Shown here in pieces: positions 46,604 through 60,106 of a stretch of 64,000 nt of DNA. Position numbers and translations under genes: made by a program. The stretch's first letter is position 1, and each line of letters begins with the position of its first letter. The stretch is from Vitis vinifera (taxonomy: Eukaryota > Streptophyta > Magnoliopsida > Vitales > Vitaceae). Location: NCBI RefSeq assembly GCF_030704535.1, contig NC_081807.1, forward strand, positions 1,219,001 to 1,283,000, in the 5' to 3' direction. The notes beneath the pieces are model-generated. The model saw only the letters and a list, made by a program, of their open reading frames with translations. It searched no databases and was not told the origin of the DNA.

Positions 46604-49600
46604 ATGGCGATTAGGGTTTTCTTTCTGGCTTTCCTCCTCCTCTGCTCTCCCTTCCTTCAAGGTTCTCTTCTCTTCTTTCTCAATTTTCAGATCTAGATCC
46701 ATTTCCATTAATCACGCCTTACAACTTCTTGATTCCCTGGCTGCCTGAGATCGGGGGCCTGAATCCATTGCCTAGGGTTTTCTTTTCTCATCACACGAGG
46801 TCTCTCTAAATGGGATCTGATTGTTTGATTCTGAATGACTAGAATACGAGGCAAAAATTAGTTTTCGCTATCAAAAATGATATAGAGGCTCTTGTTATTG
46901 TCTGTTAGATATGAAAACTGAAGTCAACTGAAGATAATAGTTGAATTATTTGCTTTGATTGTATTTGTTTTTGTCTTCTCAGCAGGCAATCGGGGCCGTA
47001 GGTTTTGAAATTCGTTGACTTTATGGGCTAGGTCCTATACTGAGTCGTGTTATATTGAATTCACTTGCTTAGTGAATTTGATTTGACTTTGTGGTTGGGA
47101 TCTTATGGATGAGTTCTGTGAGGTTTTTTTCCCCTTGTAATTAACTGTTCTTTTACTTGGCAGTTGCTAGATGTCAATCGGAGGTGGAAGTTTCCGAAGC
47201 TGCTGAAGAAGGAGGTGATCTTGGCATTGTTGGCGAGGATGCCCAGGACTTTGGTGATGGGAGTTTCAGTCCGGCACCGGGAGTGGATACAGTCTGTGTT
47301 TTCCCCAAAAATTCGGCACGATGTAAGAATATTTTCTATAGTGAACGGAACAATCATTTTATGTTTGTGAACTTGCTTCCTTTACAAGATGTGGGTTGAT
47401 TTTGTTTGTCTCTCCTTTTGCAGTGGTGACAGCAGGGGAAGAGGCTGAGCTATTAGTTGGAATGAAAAATGATGGTAAAATTCTTAGTTTATAGAGCTAT
47501 TGGTTGGTTTTGCATTGCCGTGTTCTAGTTAAGTCAATTTCTTATTGTTCAATGCCTATGTTCTGTATGAAACTCTGATTATAATCTTATTTTTGTGATT
47601 TTGTCACTCAGTGTGCCTATCCATTTTCTTGTTCTTCCATCGTTTTCTTGATTTTTGCATTTGTGGGTTGTAAATCATTAAGGTAGTAGTTCACTTTCTG
47701 CTTTTGGATTAAAAAACAGGAGAGTCTAGCTTGAATGTAATTGCAGTTAAGGCCAGTGTCCATCTTCCTTTTAATCACCAGCTGCTGGTCCAGAACCTTT
47801 CTACACAGGTAACTAGACGTTTACTTACTTTGGCATGTCATGTTGGTGCATTCCTGATGTCTAAATCAGCTACTAATTTCGCCAAATCAATTAAATCCTA
47901 TATTTTGTGCCCAATCACATATAAGAACTGCCTCTACTTAGCTTTTGCTTTTGTTTGTTTTATTAAAGATATCACATTACTCTGTTTTGCATTGTGGAAA
48001 CATATTGTGATTGGTTCTACACATTCTATGAATATTGTGGTTGGTTTTTTAGTCTATGGTGCAACATTGGAGTAAGTTATCTTTGGTTCATTGGATCTCT
48101 GTAATTTTCACATGTGGTAATAGTGTTATTTCTGGCAATTATGAGAATGATTTAGAGAACTTAATTCTGCTTCTTTCATATTGAAGTGGAAAAAAACCAT
48201 GAAAATATCTCACCAAAGTGAATTTAAATGGGTAAATGGTAAAGGTGTCACCACCAATGCTATGAACCACTCTGCCACCACCATAACCACCTATCAATCC
48301 ATCAACTCCTTTGTTGCTGTTATCTCCAGCAACACCACCATTGCAAAACAGTATCAGCAATCCTGACATTATGACCAACACCATCAAACTTCATCATGGC
48401 TTGATTTTGATGTTTAATTGCCTGAAATTATACCAAGGAATGTCTACCTTTTGGATCCCCTGAATGACTGTGAAAGATCTGCCAATAGCCAGTTCTAATG
48501 TCACAAAAATCTCAGCTTTGTTAGATGCTTTCAAACATGTGGAGATGAAAAATATACCTATCAAAAAAATAAAACTAAAAATGTGGAGATGAAAAATATC
48601 TTCAGTATGCTCATTTTTTGTCTGATGATTCTGTTGCTTAGTTGAAATTACAGTCCGCCTGATGTCTTTTGTATTGATATGAGCTTAAAAGATCATATTT
48701 CCTGCCTAACACTTGTTGACTTTGTGATTTGTTTGGGATCTGCATCTTCCAGATAATCTTTTGAAGAAACTGCTTGTAATGCAGTGTAGATTTTCTAAAA
48801 GTGTCCCATGCTATACAACCATTATTATCTGCTCCTAATTATGTCATGGATAGTTATTTCCAATTATCTTAGTAGTGAACCACTCATTAGCTCACGGTTG
48901 ATATGAATCTTCCATGCATCTTAAGCTTTTTTTAATATTCTTATATTTAAAACTGCATTGGTTTGTCTATATCTGGGAAGGGTTTTTTGATTCTTCATCA
49001 TTCAATCTGATATCATTGTGAAATTGTCCTTTATCACAGCTTAGGAATAAAAACTACTGTCTAACTTGTTTTATTCTTTTTTTTTTCTCTGGTTTGTTAT
49101 TACTTATTTACACATGTTCTAAATTGTAGGGTTTTAACAATGCATCAGTTCCAGCCTCAGCTCAGGCTACTTTCCCATACATATTTGCTGTTAGCAAGTA
49201 CTTGCAGGTACCAGCATTAACATGGAAGTTTTTCATGTTTGTTTAAATAAATATTTCAGCCTTAACTCTATAGAAATAATAAAAACATAGTTGACCTTAA
49301 GCATAATATCGTTTCTTCTTTCAGCCCGGAACATTTGATCTTGTGGGCACCATTGTTTATGAGATAGACCAGCATCCCTATCAAAGCGTTTTCTACAATG
49401 GAACCATTGAAGTTGTTGAGGCTGGCGGTTTTGTCAGCATTGAGTCTGTTTTCCTTGTCTTCCTTGGAATTGCCCTACTTGTCTTTTTTGGAGTATGGAT
49501 ACGTGGCCAAATACAAAACTTATCCAAGGTATTTTCTTTCTAACATGCATTTATTGTAAACAATGTACTCCATTACATGTCATACAAACTGGCATATTTA

Positions 49601-50410
49601 TGATTCATTTAACCTTCATTTGATATTCATGATTGTACCTGTCCAATTTGACAATCCCAGTTTTGGCTTGAAACAGTCCTATTGCAATTGCCTGTGTTGA
49701 GATCTCTGTTCAGTGGAATTTGGAATTTACCTCATTATGGAGATTTTAATTTGAGGAATGGGAAACTGCCTATTTGTTTTAGCAAGTTTGGTTGCTGTTT
49801 CTGTGAATTCTTTGACATGCATTTCTCCCTAGACTCCCCCCGGCGACCACACACACACCCTATGCTTGCATGTACAAGAGAAGCCTACACACACATGAGA
49901 AAGAAGCAGACAGCTTATTTGATATTTGCCTGTGACTTTTCATTTATTTTATTTGTCCACTTACTTTTCCATTTTCCTTCAGAAAAATCTCTAATTCTTT
50001 TCTGCTTTAATGTGTATGGTTTGATTCGTAAGAAAACTAAGAGGGCGCCAAAGGTAGAAGTTGGAACTGGGACTACAGATGCCTCACTGGATGAGTGGCT
50101 TCAGGTGTGTAGTTTCTGCATCATCATCATCATACACGAATCATTCCCCACTGTTTTGTCATTTCATTCTTTCCATGATTTGCATTTCTACTTTGTTATT
50201 TTTTTGAGTTTCCTTCTGCTGGCAAGGAGTGAGGATGAAAATCCTTTTTGTCTTTTAGGTACAAAAGTTAGGTTTAATTATCATGAAATTATTGCCGAGA
50301 ATGAGATGAGAACAATTGTTGCTGGTATCTTATTTTTTTCCCTTCTTTTCACTGTTCAGGGGACTGCGTATACTCAATCATTGTCCAGCAAATCAAAGAA
50401 AAAGAAGTGA
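46604..50410 (+). CDS. Translocon-associated protein subunit alpha (TRAP-alpha)
   Basis: ER membrane glycoprotein that sits beside the Sec61 channel and assists protein translocation. Eight exons (46604-46661, 47164-47322, 47424-47474, 47720-47808, 49130-49207, 49325-49528, 50033-50104, 50360-50410) join in phase to 253 codons plus stop. The first 24 or so residues form a signal peptide (MAIRVFFLAFLLLCSPFLQ...). The lumenal domain begins with an acidic segment and has N-glycosylation sequons near N115, N123 and N170. One transmembrane helix spans about 186-204 (SVFLVFLGIALLVFFGVWI), followed by a short cytosolic tail ending KSKKKK. Length and order match the plant family. Confidence 0.95.
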
Positions 50411-53400
50411 ATGTGCTCACTACACCAAAATGCGGACTTCTGTAACTCACATTAGTCATTTGAAGATCTTTAAGTTATCCCAAAGGTTTAAATAGTTTTG
50501 GGAAATTAGACTAGAAAAGACCTGCCTTGCTGTTGTAGCATGTCGACAAAACTTTGCATTTAAATTTTTGTTGGAGATACTGAAAGTTGAGCCTTTTTTG
50601 AAGAAAAACTAACGGATATTTGAGGTAGAAATGTCACAGATTCCTTAGAACATAGGAATTTTTTTTTAGATCGTGCTTAATTCTTCTGTTCCAATTTGAT
50701 AATTATTGGCTTGTTATCTTGATGAATTGGAAGCTGCAAAGTTGTTTTTTGAGAATGCCCAAGAAGGATACATGTTATTTTGATTAATGCTGCAGCTTTT
50801 ACTGCATTTGATGTGTCATATAACTCATAAGACGCGCTTTTACCTTTCAATTTTTTTCAATGAGGGTGTCTATAGCACATTTCAATTGTTTCCCAGGTGC
50901 AGATGGTTTTACCTGATGCAGGACCACTCATTAGAGTGAGTGATACCTGTTATAATCTGTTAAAAGCCACCCACCTCTTTCAAGAAGACTTCCATTTTTA
51001 TTTAGGAGTGTTTTCACAGGGAAGTTCAGAATCCATATGATTCTGGTAAGAACATTTATCCATTATAATTAGGGAACATGTCTTCTCCAGAATTGCATTT
51101 ACCCTTGGTTGGTTCATGGAATTTAGTAAAATCAAGGTAGTTGTTGGTTTTCTTGTAAGGTTAAAATGCCCTTTTATCGACAGGTCATATTCTGTTCTTT
51201 AGGATCAAGTGCAAGCTCGTTCTTTTTCAGTTTTTCTGTTATATAGTAATGATAAATATCACAAGCTGTTATTTGTTTGCTTTATCCTCTATTGTCATTG
51301 CTCGACTGTGTTAGGTGCCATTGTTGCCCTATACTTCCCATGTTGGACGAATCTCATTTGCCTCAGTGATGTCAAGACTCAATTGTGTTTATGTGCCAGA
51401 TGTTGCTCCGTACTTCTTGGGTTGGATGGATTAGCTTCTGCCTCTTCCATTTATTTCTGATGTTACTCTTTACTCTTCACTCTATTGTATGGACCAGCAC
51501 CATAAATACACACTGTGCTTCAGGCCCTGGTTCAACGTATGGCTGGTTCGTTGTCTTGCATACGGGCATATAGTTATTGCCAGTGCCTAGAATTTATAAG
51601 GTAGGCTGTTAAAGCCAGAAAAAAAAGCCCCCCGGATATCCCTTTCAGATATAGGAGAAGCAAGCAATGAAAATTGTATTGTTGCCCAGTCACCCCATTG
51701 TAGCAGGGACTGATAGAAGATTTGGCCTTGCCCTCAAGGTACTATCATCAGGACAAATCCCAGAACCCGTTTGTTCGGATTTGCTGAGAAACTAGGCGAG
51801 GATGGGACCGATTGGAGAAGCCATTTGGTTGAAACTCTTCCCTTCTGTTCCAACCCCTCAACTGGGAAGCAAGTGGGAACAATGTGGGATGGGGATTGAA
51901 TTCACCAATTTAAGGACTCCCGAAATTAAAAATCCGACCTAATAACAGGTTTTTCCTAGGGCCATTTGTTTGATATTTTTTTCTTCTTTTGACTGCTAAC
52001 GTTGACTGAATTAGGAATTCAGTTGACTGAAGGGTGGCTACTGAACTTGTAATTTCGACCATGGTGAAATTTAAGTCATTGAATGAAGGTATGAATATAT
52101 ATGATTATGATACAAATAAATGAGACTAAAAAAAGGGATGTACGTTAGGTATGATGCAATTGGATTAAATCATACACTTAAAATGAGTATTAATTCGATT
52201 AATATGCAAAAAAAAATGCTTGTATTACTCTAATTCTAAAAATAGGAAAAGATGTTCACAATTTTAGAAAGCTTTTAGCAATCAAAGAAAGTAATCGCCT
52301 GCTTTTACAATTTAAGTTAAAATCTATTTTGAGGTCACAGTCGAGGGGAGGAGGGTTTTTCTGATTTTTGTTAGATGTAAATTAAGTTTGATTTAAACAT
52401 TTTTAAAAATTATATTTATGATGACAAATTTTAAAATTTTTTATTCAAATATCTTCAAAATTGTCTCACTTTTAGCGTTCAAATAGGTCTCAAAAAATGC
52501 TCCATTTTCAAACCTAGAAATGCTCCATTTTCAACTGATTGCCTTATTGGATTGTGACCACAATTCCTTTATGGGCATGTAATGTGTAAGGTAATGACAT
52601 CAATAAAACCAGCATTTTCAGCGCATCAACTCCATCACCCACTAAAGTTGCTTCATTAATACTTTTTGACAAAAGCCACCTCCAAACAGCATGGGCTTTG
52701 CTGGCCACCATGGGCATCTCTGGAGAGCTATCATCCACACATTCCCACACAAAAAATCACCTTCAACTCAGACAACCATTCACATTAGAATTTCATATCT
52801 GAATCTGTTTGAGAATATTGGACATCTTATTCTAATGCCCAACATTAAAATAGGGATTTTTTTTATTTTTTATTTCACTAAAAAGGCAACATCATTTCTG
52901 CGATGTGGGTTGGGTTGCATTTTTGCCTTCTGTTTTATGAAAAATCCCTATCAACCCTTTAATCAAAGGGTAGACTGATAAGGACGGTTTGTTGGGGAGG
53001 ATTCAAATGGAAAATTTCAACTGCCATACTTGTTGCCACTGCACAATGATGATAAAAAAATGTTGGGTTTTCATGCATTTTTGCTATGTGACTTGATGCA
53101 AATTCTTTGGATGGTTACAAATCAAATCATTTGAATGCTGATTTTTGCTTGCTTCCACTTTTGGTTAACAGGGTAATTTGTTTCACATTTACTAAAGCAT
53201 AGGTGTTGAAAGTGGTTTTCAGATCTGGGTATGTGTCTAGGTGTTTGATTTTCTATACCGACTACCAAGGATCTCAGTAATGGATATGGACATTTAAGTA
53301 AGACAAAATAATTGAAGAAAAACAAATCTATTAGACATGAATTAGGACAAACTTATCTTTGATAACAACTCTCCATCAAAAGAAAAGCTGGAGAGTGTGA

Positions 53401-54755
53401 TATCATAGGGGTCAAATCATAATATCCCAATCACCTTTTAATTTTTTGTTTTAGCATGCATTTCATTTAAGAATTATGGATTTATTTGGTATGCTGAAAA
53501 TGAACCCATTTTATTTGAGAGTGATAATGATAACTATACTGTTTTGAAGCTGAAGGGTTTCTGATGTGCCACATCAGTCTCTACAAGTTGTCTTGGACAA
53601 AGCTTTCTGTTGTAGCTTCTACAACATCACAACATCACTCTGCCCCTTAAAAACCTTTTGATTAGGAAATATGAAAAGATCAGTAGTCTTTGAATCAGTG
53701 GGGTTGGTTGGGAGACTTAAGGACTATTAACTTTTGACAAAGAAAACTGCCCAAGATTGACAAAACCTTCACTTGGGGTTGTATTGTTTTCAAACTAATC
53801 AACATAATTAAGATCAGCAGAGCTATTAGAACAAAATGGGTTGAAAGAGAATGAGTACTTATGATCCATAAAAACCAAATTAGTCTAATTAGGAAAGAAG
53901 CGCAAAACCGTTCTACTTTATGAACTTAGGCTCTTTTACATGACCTGAGACGCCTATACTTTAGGAAATTTTTACCTACTACTCCTAATTTTCATTCTTT
54001 TGAACTTTTGAGACCATAAATATATACTATTTGGAGTTGCAGACTTCTAGTTGAATTTAGAATAGAGCCCATTTCAAGTTTTTGTGCAGGTATTCTTTTC
54101 TTTCCTCTTTGTTTTGAAATTTTGAATGATTTTTTCTGACCCCATGTCTTAAATTCGTTTGAAGTTGAGGAAATGTCTTTTTAACCCTGGGAAACTGTAT
54201 TGGTTTCTTAGTGAACTAAAAATCTGGTTAATAGCAGAGTGAAGGGCTTTAAGCAGCCTCAGGGTTGGGTGGGGGTGGGGTATGATCCCTGGTCTGGAGG
54301 CTAGAGCACGTGAATATACCATATGAGCAATCTTAGTATGTATAAGGGGCTTTGGGATAAATTTCAGTTGACATGTAGAGTTGATTCACGTGCAGTGCTT
54401 TCATATGCCTTTCTTTGGGACTTTAACAACTGAAAGGAATGAAAGATCAGTAAGTACCATGTACAGTTATACCAAAACCATGAAAATTCGAGTAATTCAT
54501 CCCTTAGTTTCGTAAAAGCTTTGTATTTATGAGTGCTGGTAAGTAGGTTTACGGATAAAGAGAACACAAAAGATGCAGCTGTGCAGTTGAGAGCTCATTC
54601 AATGAGGATAATGGCCTTTTATCAAGAAAACCGGTGAGGGTTGTTACTATCTTTCTCTCCCCTCATACACAAGTCATCACAATGGGACCCTAGCCTCATG
54701 TGAGGCCCTTAAGTGCAATGTCGGTGAGCCTCTTAAACCATCCTCCTATGATCTT
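50411..54755. other. Intergenic, 4.3 kb, no gene seen
   Basis: Contains the TRAP-alpha 3' UTR, then AT-rich spacer. A 51600-51960 stretch is less AT-rich and differs in texture from its surroundings but has no open frame of note. Near 54530-54790 begins the upstream module conserved among the proline-rich genes. ORFs here are short and unsupported. Confidence 0.5.
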
Positions 54756-54790
54756 TATATAACAAGGTCTAATGGACTGAAACCACTCAA
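54530..54790 (+). promoter_or_regulatory. Conserved upstream module of PRP gene 1
   Basis: About 260 bases are shared in order with 58270-58520 and 62730-62975, upstream of each family member. Shared landmarks are GGTAAGTAGGTTTACRGAT, TGCAGCTGTGCAGT, TCATTCAATGAGG and TTATATAACAAGG. It ends with the TATA box. Either it was carried along in the tandem duplication or it has been kept for regulation. Confidence 0.6.
54756..54762 (+). promoter_or_regulatory. TATA box of PRP gene 1
   Basis: TATATAA lies 126 bases upstream of the ATG; the equivalent box of the third gene is 133 bases upstream of its ATG. Confidence 0.65.
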
Positions 54791-54881
54791 GCCTTCGATC
54801 AGACTAGAGAAGCTTGTAGCTTCTCAATTTCATTATCTTCTCTATATACCTGTAATCATTGGGAGCCATAAGGAGGTTCCA

Positions 54882-56995
54882 ATGCAGGTTCTCCCCATTT
54901 CTCGAGGGGCACTTCTGTGCTTCTGGGTGTCCTTGCTATTTTCTGCAAGCTTCTGCCATGGAAGTGTTCAGAAAGTTGAGGTAGTTGGAATTGGAGAATG
55001 TGCAGACTGTAAGCAGAGGAATATTAAGACTAGCCAAGCCTTTTCAGGTACAATTTTTCTTATGGTTTCCATGTAAATTAGTCTTGTCCTAAGATGGGTA
55101 CATGGTAATACTTTTTTGAGTCTCCAACTTTAGCTTCATGATGTATTGCATTTCTTGCCCTCAACCTTGGAAAGAGCCAATGAATGGCTTGGTTTCAAAT
55201 GGGTTTTGCTGGTTCTTTGCTTGATAGCTTCCATGCTGTGCATTCTACAGAGATGGAAGGCATTATGACCTCTATAACTTCTTCATGGTCCCCATTATCC
55301 TTTCACATTCAAAATCAGTACAGTTCTGGCATGAAAATGGCATGCCAGAAACTTAACAGAAAAGCCAACTTAAAGTTACTTCCATTCAGATCTTGGCCAG
55401 TCCGAAGTATACTCCATGTTGCCTGGTTTGTATTCAAGTATATGAAAAATGTGATACTAACACCTGATGGTAACATGTAAGGCTTTTAGGTTTGTCCTTC
55501 CAGGTTAGGAGTCCAGCATAATTTCTGGTGGAAGAATGATATCTATAGTTGAATTTGGTTAATCCCCCTGTGAATTACTTATACTGCAACAGTCCAAACA
55601 TACAACTAATACTGAAGAGCATAACCATGAGCTTTTGCATGAATTTTTTGTGCAGGTCTTCGTGTTACAATTGACTGCAAGCTAGCAAATGGAGAGTTCA
55701 AAACAAGGGCAGTTGGGGAGCTTGATGAAGAAGGAAAATTCAAGGTCTCCCTCCCTGAGGAGATTGTAAAAGATGGAGAGTTAAAAGAGGAATGCTTTGC
55801 ACAGCTTCACAGCGCATCAGCTACACCATGCCCTGCCCACAATGGCCTAGAGAGCTCCAAGCTGATCTTGAAGACTAAAGTTGATGGCAAGCATACATTT
55901 GGCCCTGCTGGAAAACTGAAGTTCTCACCAGCTACCTGCACTTCAGCCTTCTTATGGCCTTACTACAAGCACCCGCAGCTTCCCAAAGTCTCATGGCCCA
56001 AATTGCCACCCTATTCCAAATCTCATCCATGGTATAAGCCCATGCCCAAGATCTACCTTCCACCTATCAAATTTCCTCCACTCCCGCCAAAGGTCTATCC
56101 TCCTTTCACATTTCCTCCACTCCCTCCAAAAGTCTTCCCTCCACCAGTGCCAATCTATAAGAAACCGCTACCACCCCCTGTGCCAGTGTACAAGAAGCCA
56201 TTACCACCCCCAGTACCAGTATACAAGAAGCCGTTACCACCCCCCGTACCAGTATACAAGAAGCCGCTTCCACCCCCAGTGCCAATATACAAGAAGCCGC
56301 TTCCACCCCCAGTGCCAATATACAAGAAGCCGCTCCCACCCCCAGTGCCAATATACAAGAAGCCGCTCCCACCCCCAGTGCCAATATACAAGAAGCCGCT
56401 CCCACCCCCAGTGCCAATATACAAGAAGCCGCTCCCACCCCCAGTGCCAGTATACAAGAAGCCGCTCCCACCCCCAGTGCCAGTATACAAGAAGCCGCTC
56501 CCACCCCCAGTGCCAGTATACAAGAAGCCGCTCCCACCCCCAGTGCCAATATACAAGAAGCCACTACCACCCCCAGTGCCAATATACAAGAAGCCACTAC
56601 CACCCCCAGTGCCAGTGTACAAGAAGCCGCTTCCCCCACCTGTTCCAGTTTATAAGAAGCCACTTCCTCCACCTGTTCCAGTTTATAAGAAGCCACTTCC
56701 TCCGCCAGTCCCAGTATATAAGAAGCCGTGTCCTCCAGAAATTCCTAAGATCCTTCCACCACCAATACCAATATACAAAAAGCCGCTTCCACCTTTTGTT
56801 CCAATCTACAAGCCAATTCCACCTATCTCCAAACCTCTTCCTCCATTTCCTCCAATTTATAAGAAGCCATGGCCACCCATTCCTCAAGTCCCTCTTCCTA
56901 AATTTCCTCCTGTCCACAAGTTTCCTCCAAAGTACTTCCACCACCCCAAGTTTGGATTTGGTTCTCCTGTACCACCTTATTCTTCTCATCCATAG
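54882..56995 (+). CDS. Proline-rich cell wall protein with Ole e 1 domain and 17 tandem 11-residue repeats
   Basis: Two exons (54882-55047, 55656-56995) give 501 residues. A signal peptide (MQVLPISRGALLCFW...SFCHG) sends it to the cell wall. A six-Cys pollen Ole e 1-like domain follows (GECADCKQ ... TIDCKLANGEFKTRAVGELDEEGKF ... EECFAQLHSAS ... TCTSAFLWP). The Pro-rich part has a lead-in (KIYLPPIKFPPLPPKVYPPF), then 17 perfect units of KKPLPPPVP[V/I]Y (56159-56719), then a more varied Pro/Lys/Tyr tail. This is a PRP4/PRP2-like wall protein; Tyr and Lys could support cross-linking, and the prolines are probably hydroxylated. Repeat number may differ between alleles. Confidence 0.93.
56159..56719 (+). 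repeat. 33-bp coding minisatellite, 17 units
   Basis: Each 33-base unit encodes KKPLPPPVPVY or KKPLPPPVPIY. By residue 10 the order is V3, I5, V3, I2, V4. The central units are almost identical in codon use while the flanking ones vary, suggesting expansion from the middle. Confidence 0.95.
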
Positions 56996-58648
56996 GTTAT
57001 CCTAGTTTACTTTTCATGATCATTGTTTCATAAGGAAGAGGTTGGCATGCATTGTTGGTACTAGAATAAGTTAAGCCTCCATGGTAGAGAGTACTTGAGA
57101 GTGGGAGAAAGACAAAACCTGAATCGTTGTTAATTATTTCCAGTAATGAAATGAATATGTATGTGTGGATTGTTCTTATTATCACATTATGGCCTCTGAA
57201 CCTTGTAAATGTTCTATGGTCTGTGAATGCATCTATGGAATATTAATATGTTCACTTAAATGAAAACAATAGTATTTTCACTTTCATTTCATCTGAAAAT
57301 TTCACTTTAAAAAATGCATTACCACTTTGTTTTGATCTCCATATTCATGAATGTATTCTGCAGAAATCGTAATTTTCTTATTGATTTACAAGACTCTCAA
57401 GAATATTCACAAGAAGAGAATAATAATATAAAAGAGCTTTGATAGACTGAAGGTTATCCTTGGGCACCTGATAAACCAATTCATCAACCTGCCATTTTTC
57501 CATTTACCAAAGAAGCTAGTCAGAATACAGAGGTTGTTTTGTCTAGTAAGGTAAGCAAACTCTCACCACGACCGACTAACAACGGGCAACCCAGTTATGA
57601 TATTAGCATCTTGGGATTTTTTCTCTACAAGGCCCTTAATTGGGTTCATATATGGACCCCAGAATGTTTGTACTCATTAAGCTTTTCTTTTATTGAAAAA
57701 AATCACAATTAGATCTCATGTTGTGAATTAAAAATGGCAGGTTGACAATTAAATGTGGTGATAATCCTTGTTTTCTTTTGCCTGTTCATTAATTGCTCTG
57801 TTAAAATTGCAGAATGATTTGAAATACCCATTAGATTGCCCTGGTGATACTTTTATTAGTTGCACCAAATCTGAAACCGAATACTGAGCAAACCCTTATG
57901 GAAAAATTAATAAGCAGTCCAACCTAAGTGTAGGCTTCTCAGGGGAAAGCTCAACTTACCTTGGATACAATAACAGAAAGAATAGAACAAATTCGTCCTT
58001 ACAACACATGAAAGAGAGTGACCAAAAGAGTGTCCTCCCACCAGAATGGCTGGTGAAACATTATGACAACAACAGAAATTTTACATGTTCACAACATAGC
58101 TGTGTGGTTCATATAGCAGCATTTGTTAGGCAAATTAATTATGTGTTCATGGAACAAGCAACATGAGATCTGTCAAGGAACAATGGTAACAAAAATCAAC
58201 AGTAAAGTACAGTCCAGAGTTTTACCAAAAGCATAAGCATTTCAGCAATTCAGCTTTCTATAAAAGCAAAATTTAAAGTATGCTGGTAAGTAGGTTTACA
58301 GATAATATAAACTGCAGATGTGCAGTGGAGAGCTGATTCAAAGAAGTGAATGGCCTTAAATTGATTAAAAAAAACTGGTGAGGCTGTTACTGTTTTTCTC
58401 TCCCCTATTACACAAATCATAATAAAGGGTATCTAACCTCATGTATGGCCCTAAAGCATGGTGTTGGTGAGCCCATTAAATCGATTCCTCAAGATCATTA
58501 TACAACAAGGTCTTTAAATCTCAAGGGCCTAAGTCAATGAAGCTTAACATCAACCTATAGAAGCTCATGGCTTCTTCATTTCATTGTCTTTTCAATTTTT
58601 TTGTTTGTCATTATAATAGGGGATCATAAGGGGGCTAGGATTCCCAAT
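56996..58648. other. Spacer between PRP gene 1 and the PRP pseudogene
   Basis: Contains the gene 1 3' UTR, AT-rich spacer and, at 58270-58520, a decayed copy of the conserved upstream module. No gene is seen. Confidence 0.5.
58270..58520 (+). promoter_or_regulatory. Decayed upstream module of the PRP pseudogene
   Basis: Aligns with 54530-54790 but has small deletions. The TATA position reads TATACAA (58499-58505) instead of TATATAA. Confidence 0.55.
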
Positions 58649-60106
58649 ATGGACACAACCTATATGTGAAAGGGGCACTTCTCGGCCTCTGGGTGGCACT
58701 GCTATTTTCTGTGAGCTTCTGCCATTGCAATGTGCAGATTGTGCAGAGAGTAATATTAACACCAGCCAAGCCTTATCAGGTATGTTATTTTCAAGCTACC
58801 ATATACAGATTTGTCTTGTCCTGTGATGGGCACATGGTCAATTTTAAGTGTCTAGGGTTGTCCTTGCCATATGCTGCAATGCTATGCCATGTTTTCCTGC
58901 ATACAATTCTTTCAAGACTTCCAAATATCATTTCCTTGGGCATAGTTGATCCATGGGCCTGTCTTTAAGATTCCTAACGCAGATATGAAGGCCTTGTGGT
59001 CTTTTATGTTCCAAGGATGTGACAATGACAATGGCAATATACTGTATTTATATTCATGATCCAAATGCTCTACAAGTCCCATTATCCTTCCTCTGTCAAT
59101 TTCAGCAGTTTTTGTATGAAAATAGGATGGTTGAAAGTAAGAAATTCACCGCTCCAAACCTGCTCCTCAAGCCAGTGAATGTTTGACATTGAAAGCTGTT
59201 GTTAACATCTAAGGCTGCAATGCCCAAATCTAATACGAGCCCAGGTCTGAACAATTAATATTGAAGAACTTATCCATTGTTTTCTGTAGGCCTTGGCTTA
59301 ACCATTGACTGCAAGCTAGAAAATGGAGAGTTTAAAACAAGGAAAGTTGGAGACATCAACCAAGAAGGGAAATTGTAAGTTTTTCTTCCTAAGGAGACTG
59401 TAAAAAGACAGTTCAAAGAGGAATACCTTACACAGTTTCTCAGTGCATCAGCCGCACCATGCCCTGCCCAGAGTGGCCTGCAGGCCTCCAAGGTAATTTT
59501 GAAGTCCAAAATTGAAGGCAAACACATATTTGGCCTGGCTGGAAACTGAAGTTCTCATGAAAAACATGCACTTCTGCATTCTTATGGCCTTTCTATAAGT
59601 ACCCACCTCTACCTAAGCTGCCACCTTGGCCCAAGTTGCCATCCTTTCCCCAAAAATCACCCATGGTTTAAGCCCTTGCCCAAGGTTCATCCTCAAACAA
59701 ACACTGGTCTACAAGAAACCACTTCCACTACCAGTGTACAAGAAGCCACTACCACCAGCAGCAATAATATACAAGAAGCCCCTTCCACCACATTTCAGTT
59801 TATAAGAAACCACTTTCACTGTCTGTTCCAGTTCATAAGAAACCACTTTCATCACCTGTTCCAATTCATAAGAAAACACCTTCACCACCTGTTATGGTTC
59901 ATAAGAAATCACATCCTCCTGCAAAGCCAGTATTCAAGAAGCCCTGGCCACCTCCTGTCCCTGTTGTTAAGAAGCCACTTCCATCTTCTGTTCCCATATA
60001 CAAGAAGCCACTTTCCTTTCCCCTTCCAATTCACAAACCAATACCAGCTTTCTATAAACCTCTTCCTCCACTCCCCCCAGTTTATATGAAGCCATTTTCT
60101 TCCTAA
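58649..60106 (+). pseudogene. PRP pseudogene, middle member of the cluster
   Basis: Aligns with both exons of its neighbours: exon 1 about 58649-58779 (signal-peptide-like GLWVALLFSVSFCHCNVQ) and exon 2 from 59290. The start context is lost (the aligned ATG is followed in frame by TGA), about 30 bases around the GECADC segment are deleted, and exon 2 has a TAA stop at 59376-59378 after an EGKL segment. A one-base loss near the AGKLKFS segment shifts the frame before the Pro-rich part, which survives only in fragments (59676-60106). It could not make the family protein. Confidence 0.9.

Noticed and set aside
49682..50410. A 242-residue plus-strand open frame
   Set aside because: It reads through intron 6 and intron 7 of TRAP-alpha; only 50033-50104 and 50360-50410 are real exons.
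56106..56696. Long minus-strand open frames (196 and 155 residues) made of repeated ASCILALGVGA- or YTGTGGGSGFL-like units
   Set aside because: They are antisense shadows of the 33-bp coding repeat of the PRP gene, which keeps other frames open.
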